Origin: Chromatiales bacterium (ex Bugula neritina AB1)
Lineage (GTDB): Bacteria > Pseudomonadota > Gammaproteobacteria > Granulosicoccales > Granulosicoccaceae
Assembly (NCBI GenBank): GCA_001730015.1
Contig: MDLA01000138.1
Location: 46,053 to 110,052 of the forward strand
DNA length: 64,000 bases
Reading direction: 5' to 3'
Part shown: piece after piece, positions 63,676 through 64,000 of the stretch
Layout: each line of letters starts with the position of its first letter
Position numbering within the stretch: the first letter of the stretch is position 1
Notes under the pieces: model-generated
What the model was told of the DNA's origin: nothing
The model's input: the letters and a program-made list of their open reading frames with translations, nothing else
Databases searched by the model: none
Made by a program: the position numbers and the translations under genes

Positions 63676-64000
63676 ATGAGTCAAGACCCGGTTACGCGTA
63701 AATTCGCCCGAAGCCCTCTCTACAGAGCAGTTATCACTGGCACACTGGCGATGGCCGGCGCTGCCACACTTGTTACTACGACCGGATGTACGACGCAAAC
63801 AACCAATGCGGCCAGTCTGTCGCAGACGGGATCGGAAGAGGTAAACCCGTGTAACCCTTGTGCCGCTAATCCATGCAACCCCTGCGCGGCCAACCCTTGC
63901 AACCCCTGCGCGGCCAACCCTTGCAACCCCTGCGCGGCCAATCCATGCAACCCCTGCGCAGCTAATCCTTGCAACCCCTGCGCGGCTAATCCTTGCAACC
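63676..64000 (+). CDS. Cys-rich CNPCAANP-repeat exported protein, N-terminal part (cut by window edge)
   Basis: The frame starts at an ATG with a strong TAAGGAGA 8-10 bp upstream. It has a basic N-terminus (KFARSPLYRAV), a hydrophobic export segment (ITGTLAMAGAATLVTT) ending in TTGC, which might be a non-standard lipoprotein site, then a Thr/Gln/Ser linker to about residue 55. From residue 57 on it is made only of the 8-residue unit NPCNPCAA, six full copies and the start of a seventh within the window, with two Cys per unit. Such dense Cys with Pro/Asn spacing suggests metal or heme binding or disulfide structure, but I do not know the function. The gene is incomplete and no other domain is seen. 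Confidence 0.8.
   Translation, partial: MSQDPVTRKFARSPLYRAVITGTLAMAGAATLVTTTGCTTQTTNAASLSQTGSEEVNPCNPCAANPCNPCAANPCNPCAANPCNPCAANPCNPCAANPCNPCAANPCN
63844..64000 (+). repeat. 24-bp in-frame tandem repeat encoding NPCNPCAA
   Basis: Six consecutive 24-bp units (starting at 63844, 63868, 63892, 63916, 63940 and 63964) and 13 bp of a seventh at the edge. Units differ mainly at third codon positions (AACCCG/AATCCA/AACCCT, GCCGCT/GCGGCC/GCAGCT), so the protein repeat is kept while the DNA drifts. This shows selection on the encoded peptide. There are no spacers, so it is not a CRISPR array. Confidence 0.9.

Noticed and set aside
63720..63998. Minus-strand frame with Gln-Gly-Leu-Ala-Ala repeats
   Set aside because: It is the antisense reading of the 24-bp repeat that encodes NPCNPCAA on the plus strand, where a strong ribosome site and export signal support the plus frame.
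63844..64000. Possible CRISPR array
   Set aside because: The units are 24 bp, adjoining without spacers, and in frame within a coding region.
1..64000. tRNA, rRNA or riboswitch
   Set aside because: No T-loop-like GGTTCGAATCC with an acceptor stem, and no rRNA or known riboswitch core was seen in intergenic stretches.

Overview
The window reads as chromosomal DNA of a free-living, non-enteric gammaproteobacterium of moderate GC. The evidence is the conserved order tsaE-amiB-mutL, rne divergent from rluC, an RNase E whose catalytic numbering matches E. coli residue for residue (D303, D346, C404/C407), DNA polymerase II, a Fur-type control site and a full Pel exopolysaccharide operon. I cannot name the genus. 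No rRNA, tRNA, CRISPR array, phage or complete insertion sequence was seen.

Layout. 0-5 kb: minus-strand housekeeping block rluC, sppA, tsaE, amiB, mutL (mutL runs off the left edge). 5.4-9.1 kb: rne, with a long leader and two hairpins after the stop. 9.1-9.4 kb: a palindromic repeat and a partial second copy. 9.4-11.7 kb: guaD and xdhC (purine salvage/oxidation). 12-24.9 kb: seven-gene Pel operon in the order pelCDEFGAB, with overlapping or nearly touching genes. 24.9-34.5 kb: catabolic genes (enolase-superfamily enzyme, ThDP enzyme, LacI regulator, galactose mutarotase, Ldh2-type dehydrogenase, an internally deleted VOC gene), interrupted by topB and two paralogous ~50-residue membrane proteins. 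34.8-39.9 kb: amino-acid racemase, a 61-residue protein, a FAN1-like VRR-NUC nuclease and a RecB-nuclease/XPD-type helicase fusion. 39.9-43.7 kb: DUF1801, EVE, alpha/beta hydrolase and MFS genes. 44.1-50.6 kb: a Bat/MoxR operon. 51.4-54.4 kb: a coiled-coil protein, a crotonase and an iron-binding periplasmic protein behind a promoter with a Fur-box-like site. 54.5-63.2 kb: polB, GNAT, single-chain pyruvate carboxylase, DUF533 and DUF442 genes. 63.7 kb to the edge: the start of a protein made of in-frame 8-residue Cys/Asn/Pro repeats.

The most notable non-genic signal is a family of short inverted-repeat elements (40490-40683, 50736-50909, 58084-58258). They have matching termini, 4-bp TTAG or TTAA target duplications at two copies, and a 20-bp internal tandem duplication that accounts for the longer copy. 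A different 195-bp element with perfect 16-bp inverted ends lies at 43847-44041, and a third palindromic family at 9134-9369. The least familiar protein-coding candidates are the tandem small membrane proteins near 30.2 and 30.6 kb, the Cys-rich repeat protein at the right edge, and the nuclease/helicase pair whose first start codon lies inside a perfect 10-bp inverted repeat. Functions are inferred from motifs read by eye; no database search was possible.
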